Origin: Gordius sp. MW1 | Taxonomy: Eukaryota > Nematomorpha > Gordioida > Gordea > Gordiidae | Assembly (NCBI GenBank): GCA_964036665.1 | Contig: OZ038528.1 | Location: 23,547,245-23,611,244 of the forward strand | Length of the DNA stretch: 64,000 bases | Reading direction: 5' to 3' | In this document: positions 13,216 to 25,460 of the stretch, piece after piece | Numbering within the stretch: position 1 is the first letter of the stretch | Layout: each line of letters begins with the position of its first letter | The notes under the pieces: model-generated | Database searches by the model: none | What the model was told of the DNA's origin: nothing | What the model saw: the letters and a program-made list of their open reading frames with translations, nothing else | Program-made: the position numbers and the translations under genes

Positions 13216-13469
13216 ATATATACATTATTCATTATAAATAAAATTTTATTTTATTGCAGGTAATTTTGCTTAGTAATCGAGAGCCGAGCTTTTGCTTTAA
13301 AAAATCATATTACCCGGGACGGGCCTTTATATAACCTAGCGGGCTTGGGCCTGGCATAGATATAAGTGAGGCCGGCTAGAAGCCCGAAAATCATTTAGAT
13401 TTTTTTGTATATGATAAAGTATAAAGAAGTGTGTTTTTTCTGTTATTAAGTGTAAATTGACAATGAATA

Positions 13470-15320
13470 TCTAATATATAAAATTTGTCACGGTGTTCGT
13501 AGTTAAACTCCTCCGAAACGGCTTGACCGATTTTTATAAAAATTCCTGCGAATATTTGGTAGGTCTGAGAATAGGTTTTAAACTATTTTTTAAACCTCTA
13601 AGTGATAAGACGGTCAAGTTTTTTTATTTTATACTTTTTGACACTTAATAAAATGTCAATCAAACGCAACCTCATGACGTCAAACCTGTAAAATCCAACA
13701 ATGTAAATAATCTTTCATATATAAAAAGGACTGAAGTATTCTATTTATTAAAAATATTCTTTTATTAACATATCCGCAATAATATTTGGCTCCGCGCGTT
13801 GCTGGATATATTTGAATGAGTGGCAAATGCGAGGATTAGCACATGCTCACATTTTGATTTAGTACATCGACAAATGAAGACATCGATAGTTTAATTTATG
13901 CAGAAATTTTAATCCGTGTACTGATGAATTATTGTTTGATATTGTTACTACAATAATCATGGTTCATGTGGATATTTTAATCGATCATTGCCGTCGTGTA
14001 TATACAGTGAATACAAGGCAGACTGAGTTCTTTCAACTGCGACTGTTGTTGGTTAATCGCACCGGCTCATTGTCATTTCACGATATATGTAAAGTAAATG
14101 GACAACACAATCTAGCGTATAAATAGCATGCCTTACATTTAGCTTGCTAGAAGACGACAACCATCGAGACAGTATTCTTACTGAAGCAGCATTAAACTGT
14201 ACAGGAACACAAATTAGTCTAATATTCGCAATACTGTTGACTGCATGTTTACCACCCCGAGCACAAACGTTGTGGTATAAGCAAAGATTCAATGACGGAT
14301 CATGTCGACATCCTTCAAGGTGCAACGATCTAACGTAATCATTCAGTGACGCAATGTATAATGAAGGCTTTTGATAGCTATAGGATCTTTGCATTGTCAT
14401 TGCCAATTTTAAAATTAGTCATTTTGGTATAAGTAAACCAATAGATGTATCTGATTTACTCAACACTGATATGAGTCTTGAACTGCAGTACAATACTTTA
14501 GAAATGGCAGCGATTGTTCCTCGCAATGTCCCACCACTAACTCATGAACAAAAAACCATTTACGACCGCATTATGTTGAGAGTTTCGGCAGGACAAGGGG
14601 TTTCTTTTTTTGGATGCATCAGGTGGAACTGGCAAAACATATCTCATTTCGATAATTCTTGCCGAGATACGATACAAAAATGGCATCGCATTGGCCGTGT
14701 CATTTAAATATTAATGAAAAACTCGAAGTCACCATTTTTAAATGGCAAGTTCCGAGTTGCATATGTGTGCTGCCACGAATTCTTATGATTCCCACATATG
14801 TGCCGATTGAATTCAAACGCATTAAATTTCCAATTAGGCTGGCATTCGCAATGATAAACAATAAGGCGCAAAGCCAAACAATGTCTATTTGTAGCTTAAA
14901 ATTTGCCACACCATGCTTTTCTCACGGACAACTATATGTGGCATGTTCTCGCGTGGGTAAACCATCCAGTTTGTTTGTGTTGACTAACGACGGATTACCT
15001 AAAAGTATTGTATACTTCATCGCACTTAGAGATTGATGATGAATTTTTAATCGTAATAATTTGATGTATATATAGGTATCAAAAATGGTTTAATAAAGTA
15101 TAAAGAAGAAATTTATATATGATTAGTGTATTGTCATTTTATAGGCCAACATTGTCACAACGCTCCATTCTTATTTCAATCATAACCACATACCCATACA
15201 CTGATAGTATTTTCTATAAATAAGCTAACCCAAATTCTTTCATATATTTCCTATTGATAGGTACCGATTATTTAGTAAATATGAACTAAGCCAAAGCAAC
15301 GCTTGACCGGGCTCAGCTAG
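13470..15320 (+). mobile_element. Helitron, internally deleted
   Basis: It starts TCTAATATATAAA and ends GGGCTCAGCTAG, with A immediately before and T immediately after, as expected for Helitron insertion between A and T without duplication. Inside are decayed pieces of the Helitron Pif1-type helicase in the + orientation. The same 3' terminus (GCCAAAGCAACGCTTG then CAGCTAG) recurs at 15471 and, inverted, at 47494 and 37764. At 1.85 kb it is far shorter than autonomous Helitrons, which also need a Rep domain that is not seen here. Confidence 0.8.
13932..15036 (+). pseudogene. Helitron helicase (Pif1-like) remnant
   Basis: Recognisable pieces appear in order: LLLVNRTGSLSFHDI (about 14046), LEDDNHRDSILTEAALNCTG (about 14145), FAILLTACLPP (about 14224), TLEMAAIVPRNVPPLTHEQK, then a Walker A box GGTGKTYLI near 14619. 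That box is reached only by a frameshift in a T run at about 14605. A deletion then joins directly to the C-terminal helicase motifs FPIRLAFAMINNKAQSQTMS and GQLYVACSRVGKPSSLFVLT (14836-15000). Everything between the Walker A box and these motifs is missing, so no active helicase is possible. Confidence 0.85.
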
Positions 15321-15334
15321 TAAAATAATATATT

Positions 15335-15471
15335 TCAATAATATAACATTATATTTTTTCACATCATAAACTTTTACAGATTACCCAAAATTTTTCATTT
15401 ATGTTCGATTAATTCAATTATTTAGCTAATTGAGGACTAAGCCAAAGCAACGCTTGGTCGGGGACAGCTAG
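15335..15471 (+). mobile_element. Helitron 3' end fragment
   Basis: It ends GCCAAAGCAACGCTTGG then GGACAGCTAG followed by T, the same terminus as the Helitron just upstream. It aligns over about 120 bases with the inverse of 47494-47615. Confidence 0.7.
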
Positions 15472-17017
15472 TAATATTATATTTTTCTCATTGTTAATTC
15501 ATTCAGCAATATCAAAGCGCGCAATTAAAAATGATAAATGTTAAATAGAGTATATATATACAATAAGTCCACCCAATCCCCTTTAAAAATTTTGAAATAT
15601 TAGGTAAGCTAATTAAATATTTTAATAAATATTATTTTTTGCATGATTATTGTTAACATCTGTTATATATATTGTTTTTTTACTTTGTTAAAAATATCGA
15701 ATGTGACGATTGATCTAGAGAGACACGTTGAAGGTTTCTAATTTCGATTGCTCATGTGTAAGTCGAAGCTAAGAGGGGAGATCAATAATTTGGGAACATA
15801 ATATTCATATAGAAGTAAAGAGGTACAAGTTCAGTGAATTTAAAAAAAATTACACAAAGGAATAGCTGATTGTCAATTTGAACAAATGGCTTACTAAAAA
15901 TTTTGTTTAAATCGCCGTTGACCTATCGCCACTGGTGTGAAATTTAGGTTCGGCCCCCACAAGAGAAAAATGCTAGCTGCCATTGGTTATATTATGCTAA
16001 TAAAAGAAATGGTCAGTCCTTAAACTTTGCACATAAAATATATTAAGATATGTCGGACAAGTTAGTGTAAAAAATAGCCGAATCGGACTTAAGACAATAG
16101 TTTGACTAGGCAACTATTTAAATTATAACAATAGCGATAATGATGAATTAAACAATATTGTTAAATTATGTTAAATAACGATGTGTTATAAGTGTAAAGC
16201 TAAATCAACTGCAATACTATTATTTATTTGCGGCTATTCATTTTTTGTAGACACATTGTCTTTTAAATTTGGGATGAGTCAAAAACAGGTCAAATATTTG
16301 TTAAGCAACAAATTTATAAAACTAAATATGCATGAAATATAAAAAAATTATTTGCACACGTTTTTTGCGCACGTTACCATTTGAATGTATAATATCGTGT
16401 AGAATATATTTCATTAGAGTACTAAACAAGTAATGTTTTATAGCCTAATAATAGATTTAAAGCTAGCCCTTGATCAGACGATAACTAATTATTCGGAATT
16501 CAACGTATGTATGGAATATATAAAAATATAACTGTCCGGATGGCATTGATCATAATGTATTTAATAAACCTCACTGGTATATGCAAGCCAAGGTCAGTTA
16601 AAAGAATTTACTTGTTAGACTCAAAAATTAATAAACTTTAAATTTTAATGAATTGCTATTTTATGCAGTATGATTCAAATAAGATCGTTCCCGCAAATCA
16701 TTGTTTCACACTAAAATTATAATTACTTAAGTAAAAAATGTTTCTTCTCAATTTTATATGCAGTAAAATAAATATATATTTTTAAAGTCCAAGCTTATGT
16801 TGATAGCCGGTTCAGAATTAAAATCTATTTGGATATCAAAAACCTTTATAACACACTCTTCTCGCCCCCGGCACAAAATACATTAAGCCAATATCTTCTG
16901 TAAACCTAAATAAATAACGACTTAGCAAAAACGAGCCTCTAAAAGCTAGCCTAATAAAACATTTTTTGTTGTCAGAGTCACATTAAGTCATTTAATATAT
17001 TATTAATTAAACGCCAA
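15472..17017. other. AT-rich intergenic DNA
   Basis: No gene or clear repeat recognised. Confidence 0.4.
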
Positions 17018-19412
17018 TAGGGCATCCTCCACAAACGACGTACACTGCATATCCCGCCCGTGCAATGTGAAAGGAAATTAGCTGTATGAAATGCGAATAA
17101 CATGCTGGATTGTGGTAACGTTGACAGGAAAGCGCATCCATGTCAAACACACGCTAAAAAGAAGATAGGTACTCAGCACCTGCCTACGAGAGATGAGGAG
17201 GAATTGCATAAAAGCTCAGGAGTTAGGAGAAGGATAAAAGCTATTCCACAATTGATCAACAAATCGTAAGAACTAACGGGGGCCTCCTAACCATTATGTG
17301 CGCCTATGGTCCCCCAATTGGGTGTATAGAATCAGAAAAAGACATGTTCTTTGACTCATTGTAAAAGGAAATACAAGTAATAGGACAGGAAGAAACGCTA
17401 ATTATTAGGGCGGAATCTAACGCTCACATAGGGAAAGATCGCCTCGGGTATGAACGCAATCATGGGGGCTATGGGCATGGCCTGAAGAGGGTTAAAGGAG
17501 AAAAACTTCTCGAAGTATCCCAAGCATATGACATGGCGATCGATAACACCTATTTTTAAAAAAGCGGAGATCATATTGTGACTTATAGAAGTGGGAAGCG
17601 TTCTAGTCAAATTGACTATATGCTCATATGGCGAACGGATCTACGGTAGTGTTGTGTTGGAGCGCGTGTTAAGCCAGCGCTTTAAAAGGATTATACAGAC
17701 TTACTACCATCACCATTATAAGAGTTCATCGTGAGATGCGCTTCCCTAGTGTAAGGTTCCTTTTTTTACTAATTCCCTCCCCCATGGTCCTAAATGGTAG
17801 ATAAAATTACTATGGGGCGAGCGCTCTTATTTTTATAAAACCACATGTGCCATATTTTCTAGTTACATTAACCATCACATTGATGTAACAAATAAGGCAT
17901 GAGGGGGAAGGGGTACCTTGACACACCGTGTTGTGACAACAACAACTATCTAACACCCCCTAAGCATATATCTAATGGTCCATCAGGGTCTATATGAAAA
18001 TATAATACACTAGTGATCGGGTTGCAACACACCCACACTAAATATTTTCACAAGAAAAGGATAATAAGAATGTGGGTGTGACTCTTTTATTTAAACTAAA
18101 ATATCAACTCAGCAGATGAAAAGGTGGAAAGAATAATTCAAGGAATTTATAAATACTGTGAATGACAAAAATTCCCTTCTCGATATTGAGCAAAACATAT
18201 GTATGTTCGAACCGAAGCCGAAGTTAGGACACAAATGAACATGCTGGAAAAGTTGCTCGGATGCCATGAAGAAAGAGTCACCACTATGACGAACCTCTTT
18301 AAGTAGATATAGTTAGATGAAGAAATTTTAACAATCCCATATTCAAAGACAAAGGAGACCCTCAGGATTGTGGCAATTACAGACGTATCAAGCTAACTTG
18401 CCACTCTTTTATACTCATGGAAAGGATCTTGGTAACAAGGCTGAAAAACAAGGAGGAAATATCAGCGAAGCAATTCAAATTTGTGGCCGGCAAATCCACT
18501 ATCAACCCGATCTTCCCCCAAAAATAAATGATGGATAACTAGGGGGAAAAGAGAAGCAGCCTATGGCCTTTATGGACCTAGAGAAAGCTTATGGACACGG
18601 TCCCTCGCGAGTTAATATGGTGATGCTTTTAGAAAACAAAATATGATGCATTTGTACGGCTTATAAATTACAAAGCCTCACGTGCGCTAGGACGGCAATT
18701 GGGGACTCTAAACCTTTTCGAGTTGAAATTGGATTACATCAAAAATCTGCTTTAAGTCCTTTTTTATTTATCATAATTATGGGGACGATAACGAGAGACA
18801 TTTAAAAGTCATCTTCTTGGTGTATGCTATATTAAGAGACTTAGGATAAAGTATTAGATGAAGATGAAAAGTGGTCAGAGCGCATAAATGGATATGATTA
18901 AATGTTCAGCAATCGAAAAACGGTATACATGGAGTGAATAGGCATTCCATCGCTAGATGGCCATCTAAAGTACGCAAAAGTAGACAAATTTACATACCTC
19001 CGCTCGATGCTACATCAAAAGGGAGGTTTCGCCATAGAAGTAAATGTTCAGATCTAAAATGATTTAAATGAGTATATCCAGTGTAATGTGCGACAAGAAA
19101 ATGCCATTATAATAGCAAAGCTTACAAATACCGGATGATCGATGTTACTCTATGGAAGTGAAACATGGGCCCTAAACGATGAAAGTTACTATATGACGAA
19201 TGACTTTCTCAGGACAAAATGGGTATTCAATCTATGGTAGACTTGATTAACGAAAATTGGTAAAGGTGCTATGGGCATATACTTAGAGGGGAGAAGAATG
19301 ATGTAAACCGAAAAGTACTGGACATGGAGCTACCAGAGAAGAGAAAAAGAGGACGACCTCTGTCACGTGGAAAGGGCAAGTGGATAAAATAAAGAAAACT
19401 AAGAAGATATCA
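17018..19412 (+). pseudogene. RTE/BovB-type retrotransposon, second decayed copy (5' part)
   Basis: Collinear with the inverse of 8405-11350. It starts with TCCTCCACAAACGACG (inverse counterpart near 11190). It includes the endonuclease block GKDRLGYERNHGGYGHG near 17430, the RT block GDPQDCGNYR near 18355 and a YYMTNDFL block near 19190. Many stops and indels are present. The copy is interrupted at 19412 by a later retrotransposon and resumes at 22849. Confidence 0.85.
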
Positions 19413-22400
19413 CGCCTAAAATGGCGGAAAAAAGGAAAACAACATAATCATCTTGGAATCTATACAAATTAGTATATATCCCTCAAAGGATTTGGAAAAA
19501 GTTGCCGTTATCGGAAGTTCTGCACGAAAATTACATTAATTCTTATTATGCACTACAAACGGAATCCTCTACTATTTACCTAGAAATTCTTCATGTATCA
19601 CTTATCTATTAACATTGGTACATTACTTATCCCTATTTTATTAACATTCATAGTTCTTTTTACAATACATATTTAGGCCTAAATTTATATACATAAAAAT
19701 AAATATTAAACATAAGTCCACATACAATGCAACAATCACCTTTTTCATACACATATTATCCTTAAAATGTTCAGAGGTTTTTTTTATAAAACTAATATCT
19801 ATATAATTTATATATATCTCAATAATGGTTCACCAAATGCTTTAATTCCTAAAATAAGTTAAAAATGGTTTCAACTAAATCCTTTTGTTGTACATGCAAA
19901 AAACTTATTAGCCTCAAAAAAAATAACTGTTTTATAATACATGGCCACCCTTCTGCTCGTTGTATCTCCTCTGGGAAATTCCCACCTGCTAGCCCTCTTA
20001 TTCCACCTCTTGCCTCCATAATAGAGGATGCTCCTCATAATGCCCCTTGCTCGTCCAACTCAGATACTCAATCCTTAGACAGCCCCATTATTACCTCTTC
20101 TTTGGACTATTCTTGGAGTGATTCTTTTTTAGCCTTAACCTTCCCCAATACTATTTCAAGAATCCCTAGGGGAGCTCGCCCGGCTTCTCAACAGTTTTTA
20201 ATCAACCTTATAACTTCCATAACAAACTCTCCCTCAAATCTTACTAACTGGGATAAACTTTTCAGGCTTACCTTTCACACCTTATATGTAAGAGGACCCA
20301 ACGCTGAAAATCTGTCCAAACATATTAAAGACTCCTTTTTAAATTTCAATATTGATAATATTTTTAAAAATACCCCCCAGCACAAACAATCCCCAAACTC
20401 CTCCACTGCCAAGCAAACTGCTAAACTAATTTCTAAAAAAATTGATAACTTTAACCCCAAAAGTGCTCTAAGAATATTTTATGACAATGACTCAATTGCT
20501 CCTTACTCCCTTGATTCATACCAACAACTCAAATCTAAACATCCCCCATCCTCATCGGCAAATCGACTCCCTACCTCAGCCTCTTCCATAAAACTAGACT
20601 CATCCGACATTCGGGAAGCCATCAATTTCTTTCCCATCGACTCTGCAGCAGGCCTTGATGGTTTCCGCCCTGTTTATTTACAAGACCTGATTAACCTCCA
20701 AAATGTGAGCGCTGCAATTTTACTCAACTCTATAACGTCCCTATGCAATTCAATTGTCAACGGTAATATTCCTACCGAAATAATCCCTATATTGTTCGGC
20801 GCTAAACTCATCGCTATCAAAAAACCTGATAATTCGGTGAGACCCATTGCTATTGGCAGTGTTTTTCGACGTATAATATCAAAACTCATTTGTAAGACAA
20901 TCAAATCCAGTTTAAGCGACAAGTTAATTCCTCATCAATTAGGATTTGGGGTTAAAGGCGGCTGTGAGGCTGCCAGTCACGCTGCGCGGATAAGTCTAAA
21001 ACAAATTCCATCCAATCACTGCATGGTTAAACTGGACTTTGCCAATGCTTTTAATAATATTCGCCGAGAAACGATAATAAATACCTTCATTGATGAGTTT
21101 CCAAAGTTTTCAAATTACATCAGTTTAAGTTACGGTTGTATATCAAAACTAAAGTTTGGGGACTTTTTAATTGATTCGGCAGAAGGTATTCAACAGGGAG
21201 ACCCCCTAGGTCCACCTCTGTTTTGTCTTGGGATCAAAAATTTAACTGAATCCCTCTCAAACCAATGCTCATTATCATTAAACGTCTGGTACCTGGACGA
21301 TGCTACCTTATGCGGCCCTCCTGAAGAAATTTCCAAGGCCATTCTTTTAATCCAACATTATGAAACCTCCCTAAACTTGAGATTGAATATCTCTAAATGC
21401 GAGATATATCAGTGCCCGGATACCAACAAATTTCCCATTTTTAAGCCCTTTTTAAAAGTTGAATTGATGAGTTTTACTCATCAAGGCTCTCCAATAGGTG
21501 GGCAAATCGCCTTAAAAGAATTTTTACATAGCCACTTATCAACTCTTACATCGAAGATGGATATTCTTAATACCCTCCCCAAACACCACGCATTTTATAT
21601 CATTAAAAACTATTTCAACATCTCAAAAATTCAACACTGCTTCCGGTCCTCTTCAGCCTTTTTATTGCCCGAGATTTTAAAAAGCTACGATAGCTTCATG
21701 AAGAATACTTTAGAAGCAATTCTTAATATCAAATTCAGCACTTCCTCGTGGCTCCAAGCCTCTTTACCTACTAAAGCTGGCGGCTTGGGCATACGCCCAG
21801 CTACCTCAATTTCGTTAGCTGCGTTTATCTCTTCTTATAAATCTGCCCAAAGATTGATCGACCGTTTAATCACAACAAATGAGGATCCGTCGTTTGAAGC
21901 CCTAGACGTCTGGTCAGCCAACGTCAACCCAGGGACCCCCTTCCCCATAACCTCTAGACAAAAGGATTGGGATGCTGGCCTCGTATCGCGCTCCGTTGAT
22001 TACCTCTTATCGAGTTGCGACGCCCGCCAGCACTTCAACCTTAAATCTTTAGTTTTTGACGGATCGGGTCACGAGTGGCTTGAAGCTTATCCTAGCTCAC
22101 TTTCTGGATTGATGTTGGAGGACCCAGAGCTAGCATACGCCATCGCCCTCAGACTAGGAATTCCCTATTCAAAGGAATATTCCTGCCGCAACTGCTCCCA
22201 GAGCATAGACATTTATTCAAGGCATCCCCTACACTGCCTTTACAATAAATTTAAATACATAAGGCACGAAAAGGTGAATAGCCTTATCCAAGCCGCTTTT
22301 AAAAAAGCCAACATTCCCTCCGTTTTAGAGCCGTCAGACCCTTCGTTGGAGGGAAGGATGCGACCAGACGGCTCTACCCTTATCCCTTGGCAAAATGGTC

Positions 22401-22848
22401 TACCCCTTAAATGGGATTTCACCTGCATAGACATTTTCGCCCCCTCTAACCAAAACTACAACGCTTTGACTCTCGCCGAACACCGCAAAACGGTAAATAC
22501 CAGGCCCTCCTACCATCTAATATCTTTACCCCTATCGTTGCCTCGTGTTCTGGGACTTTTGGTCCGGCCGCCATTAAGCCTTTTAAAGAAATCAGCCGTC
22601 GCTGCCCGCCCTCTAAATATTCCACTAATTTTTTACTTAAAACAAAAAATTGGTATTTTTATAGCTAAGTACAATTTTAAATCCCTGGCCGACAGTTGGC
22701 CACTTTTACAAGATGACACATGCGACATTTTTGAATCATAATATTTTTATTTTGTTTTACATCCGCTATATTTTTCGAATTTTGACACTTCGTTTTTATA
22801 ATGTTCTTACGTTCAAATAAACAATATATACATTTAAAAAAAAAAAAA
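19413..22848 (+). mobile_element. Non-LTR retrotransposon with RT and restriction-like endonuclease, inserted in an RTE copy
   Basis: Both sides carry AGATATCA (19405-19412 and 22849-22856), a perfect 8-base target duplication. The element begins CGCCTAAAATGGCGG, has a 5' leader of about 450 bases, one long ORF, a short 3' leader and an A tail of about 13 bases. Removing it joins AAGAAGATATCA to AGACATGGCCTC, which restores the RTE sequence seen uninterrupted at 35152-35175. This shows insertion by target-primed reverse transcription into an older element. It has no LTRs and no separate gag-like ORF. Confidence 0.92.
19865..22741 (+). CDS. Retrotransposon reverse transcriptase / PD-(D/E)XK-like endonuclease
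   Basis: A 958-aa single-ORF polyprotein. Near the N-terminus Cys9, Cys11, Cys22, His26/28 and Cys33 could form a zinc finger. RT motifs follow: GLDGFRPVYL (263-272), PIAIGSVFRRI (327-337), KLDFANAF (389-396, first catalytic Asp 391), IQQGDPLGPPLF (442-453) and YLDD (477-480). Next come a CX2C-X9-HX3C finger (774-791) and RPDG (833-836) with WD at 850-851, the layout of restriction-like endonucleases of R2-type elements. No apurinic endonuclease domain is present. The ATG is the first in a long open frame preceded by in-frame stops. Residues about 875-924 are read in the wrong frame (see findings), so the C-terminus may be damaged. Assignment to RT is secure; the exact clade is not. Confidence 0.93.
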   Translation: MVSTKSFCCTCKKLISLKKNNCFIIHGHPSARCISSGKFPPASPLIPPLASIIEDAPHNAPCSSNSDTQSLDSPIITSSLDYSWSDSFLALTFPNTISRIPRGARPASQQFLINLITSITNSPSNLTNWDKLFRLTFHTLYVRGPNAENLSKHIKDSFLNFNIDNIFKNTPQHKQSPNSSTAKQTAKLISKKIDNFNPKSALRIFYDNDSIAPYSLDSYQQLKSKHPPSSSANRLPTSASSIKLDSSDIREAINFFPIDSAAGLDGFRPVYLQDLINLQNVSAAILLNSITSLCNSIVNGNIPTEIIPILFGAKLIAIKKPDNSVRPIAIGSVFRRIISKLICKTIKSSLSDKLIPHQLGFGVKGGCEAASHAARISLKQIPSNHCMVKLDFANAFNNIRRETIINTFIDEFPKFSNYISLSYGCISKLKFGDFLIDSAEGIQQGDPLGPPLFCLGIKNLTESLSNQCSLSLNVWYLDDATLCGPPEEISKAILLIQHYETSLNLRLNISKCEIYQCPDTNKFPIFKPFLKVELMSFTHQGSPIGGQIALKEFLHSHLSTLTSKMDILNTLPKHHAFYIIKNYFNISKIQHCFRSSSAFLLPEILKSYDSFMKNTLEAILNIKFSTSSWLQASLPTKAGGLGIRPATSISLAAFISSYKSAQRLIDRLITTNEDPSFEALDVWSANVNPGTPFPITSRQKDWDAGLVSRSVDYLLSSCDARQHFNLKSLVFDGSGHEWLEAYPSSLSGLMLEDPELAYAIALRLGIPYSKEYSCRNCSQSIDIYSRHPLHCLYNKFKYIRHEKVNSLIQAAFKKANIPSVLEPSDPSLEGRMRPDGSTLIPWQNGLPLKWDFTCIDIFAPSNQNYNALTLAEHRKTVNTRPSYHLISLPLSLPRVLGLLVRPPLSLLKKSAVAARPLNIPLIFYLKQKIGIFIAKYNFKSLADSWPLLQDDTCDIFES

Positions 22849-23000
22849 AGATATCAAGACATGGCCTCTACCAGATTAAAATGGAAGAAATTAATCAAAA
22901 CAAACACCACAACTGTGGGACCAAATACTGATAAAGGAGAAATAAAAATAAATAAAGCAGAAATGACATATTACATTGATTACAATGCTAAATATAGAAA
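22849..23000 (+). pseudogene. RTE copy 2, 3' tail separated by the nested insertion
   Basis: GATATCAAGACATGGC and GGGACCAAATACTGATAAAG align with the 3' ends of the RTE copies at 8405 (inverse) and 35155-35250. It continues the copy that stops at 19412. Confidence 0.85.
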
Positions 23001-23669
23001 ATTTTCTACAAACTGGATGATTTAAGTATATGAGGTCTAGACATTTAGATGGCCTACCTGAAATTTTCATCGGAGTTTTTTAGTTAATGTGGCTTAGATG
23101 GTAAAACCAATGGTAAATATGACTCTCATTAAAAATTAAAGAGTTAATTTATATCATTTTCGAAAAGACATATTATAATAGTATTATAAATTAGGTACAA
23201 ACAGCTGTAAATAACATTTATATAAAAAATAAAATTTAAATTTTGAGCTTATATTCACAACTTTGATGGAAAATAGGCAGATTAAAACGTCTGATAAGCA
23301 TTTATGGCTCAGTTGCAAACAAATGTTTGTAAGGTTTTGTCTCAAAATTTTTAATTGTATTATAAATAATTTATTTAAAATTAAAAATCATTAAATTATT
23401 TTCAAAAGAATAGCTTATAATATTTTATTTATAGCTGCATAGTCAAATAAACAAAACTGGCCAGTTATCAGCTGAGATTTTTACACCATATATGCGCATG
23501 TAAGGCAACTGCCCTAAAATATAATAATCAGTTTTCCAGAATAATGTGCAATATAATATTAGAGGTTATGATTTAATTTATTTGTATAGGTGTTAAAATA
23601 ATTCAATAACAATGACTCTTTATTGAAAAATCAGATGCAATCCATTTCAAACTCAAACATCTTTATACC

Positions 23670-23900
23670 TTAAGCTTCGTGTTAGGACAACTTTGGTAGG
23701 CAGGCGTTAGTTTATTTAAGAAGTTAGGAAGAAGTTCGCCCCCCCCCCTTTTATAATTCCATCATACCCTTAAATAAAGGCCTGTTATAGCCAAATACAA
23801 TTTTAAAGCGTTTGCGGATTCTTGCCAATTATAGAATGCCATCATCTTGTTGATTTTATTTTTTATATCAGAAGAGTAGAAAATTTAAAAGACGCATTTT
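23670..23900 (+). pseudogene. 5'-truncated 3' end of the RLE-type retrotransposon
   Basis: In shifting frames it reads pieces such as FGRQALVY, then IAKYNFKAFADS (near 23790), which matches IAKYNFKSLADS in the long ORF. A C run near 23738 breaks the frame. It is a third family member in the window, lying 820 bases downstream of the full-length copy. Confidence 0.65.
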
Positions 23901-25460
23901 GTTTCGTAAGTTTTTTATGTATTTGTTTTGATTGGCCCAGTAAATTAGGTAAGCGATTATTACTATACCCGTCCCGCTATAATTGAAAATTTGTTTTTGG
24001 TTTTTAAAGCATTTAAGCAATCATACAAATTTTTTCCCTATCTGCTTACCTAAAGATATGAATTTATAAAAATAAGCAAAAATTATTGTTTAAGAATACA
24101 TTTTTGATTTATTAAAACAACTTTTTTCTTAAATTTTTTGCACATAGAGGCAAGACTAAATTATTTATTTTGACTAATGGTACACATAGGTCTTATCTAT
24201 AAACCAACCATCCATTTACTATAAAGATTATTTATAAATTTCTCTCATTAATATTTTAACCACTTCAGTATTATTTCTTTATACTAGTGAATTGCATTAA
24301 AAATTGATGGAAGAATTTCTAGAATGTAATTTAAAAGGACAAGCAATTCACAATTTGTAAAATATATTTTCCTTTCTTTTAAATTCAACTACTAACAAAT
24401 ATAAGAGTAAATAATTTTGGATTTTACATGAATGTCTAAATTTGTATTAAAAAAACCTTTTGGGCTACATAAAAAATAATCTATTACTTAACCTAATAGA
24501 CTAAAGAGCCTATTATTCAAATATTTGAGTTTAAATCTAGTATAGAATCAACAAATTAATATTTGACTATTAGCCAGATTTATATTTGGAATTACAATAA
24601 CATATGTTATTCCAAATATGATTCACAGGATAAAACATCTAATAATATTTTGGCATTTCTCACAATATGAATAAATCGTTTTTAATTAGCCCTCTATAAA
24701 TCATTATCAAACGTTTTGACCTTTTATAACTCAAATCCTGACCACTATTAATATTTGAAAATACAAGGGCTACGCGTAAAAATTCATGTTAAACAAGGTA
24801 TTTTTATTAATTTTTCACTTTCTTAAATTCAACGCTCTATTTATGGGTAATAAAGGTATTTAATCATTATAAAAATTTATCAACATCTGATATGTAATTT
24901 TATACTAACAATTTTAATTAGTTGTTAATTCGTATTGAGGTAGACATTAAAATTAATTATAAATTGCAATACAAAACAAAAAAGCATAGTTTTAGCGAGT
25001 TTTCGAACATGAACATTAAATATAATGGATTCATGCAAAATTCATTAAAGTATTTGATCGTTTTCCATGATGTATAATATATTTTAGCCTTCGCTTTTAA
25101 AACATCATTAGTTTTACTAATTACTAGGATCAAAAATGGTCAGTTGATAAATAAACAAATATTTGTCATGAACATAACAAGTTACAATGAGAGAAAACTA
25201 ATAGAAACAAGTCGCTTGAAAGAAAATGATGAATAGCGCATTTATAATTAGATGTATGATAAAGCTACAAAATGATGCCCCTTTTTCCATTATTTAATGC
25301 ATTTATTAATGAAACTGCTATGACATTTATAAGATGAAATTGGAACAAAATGTTGCAAGGTCAAAGGCTTTCCATCCTAACCCGACTAAGAAATTAATTA
25401 AATGTATTACTTAAAATTGGGCCAAAAGCATATACTTCTAGCATAATATTAATAAGGGTT
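23901..25460. other. AT-rich intergenic DNA
   Basis: No gene or clear repeat recognised. Confidence 0.4.
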
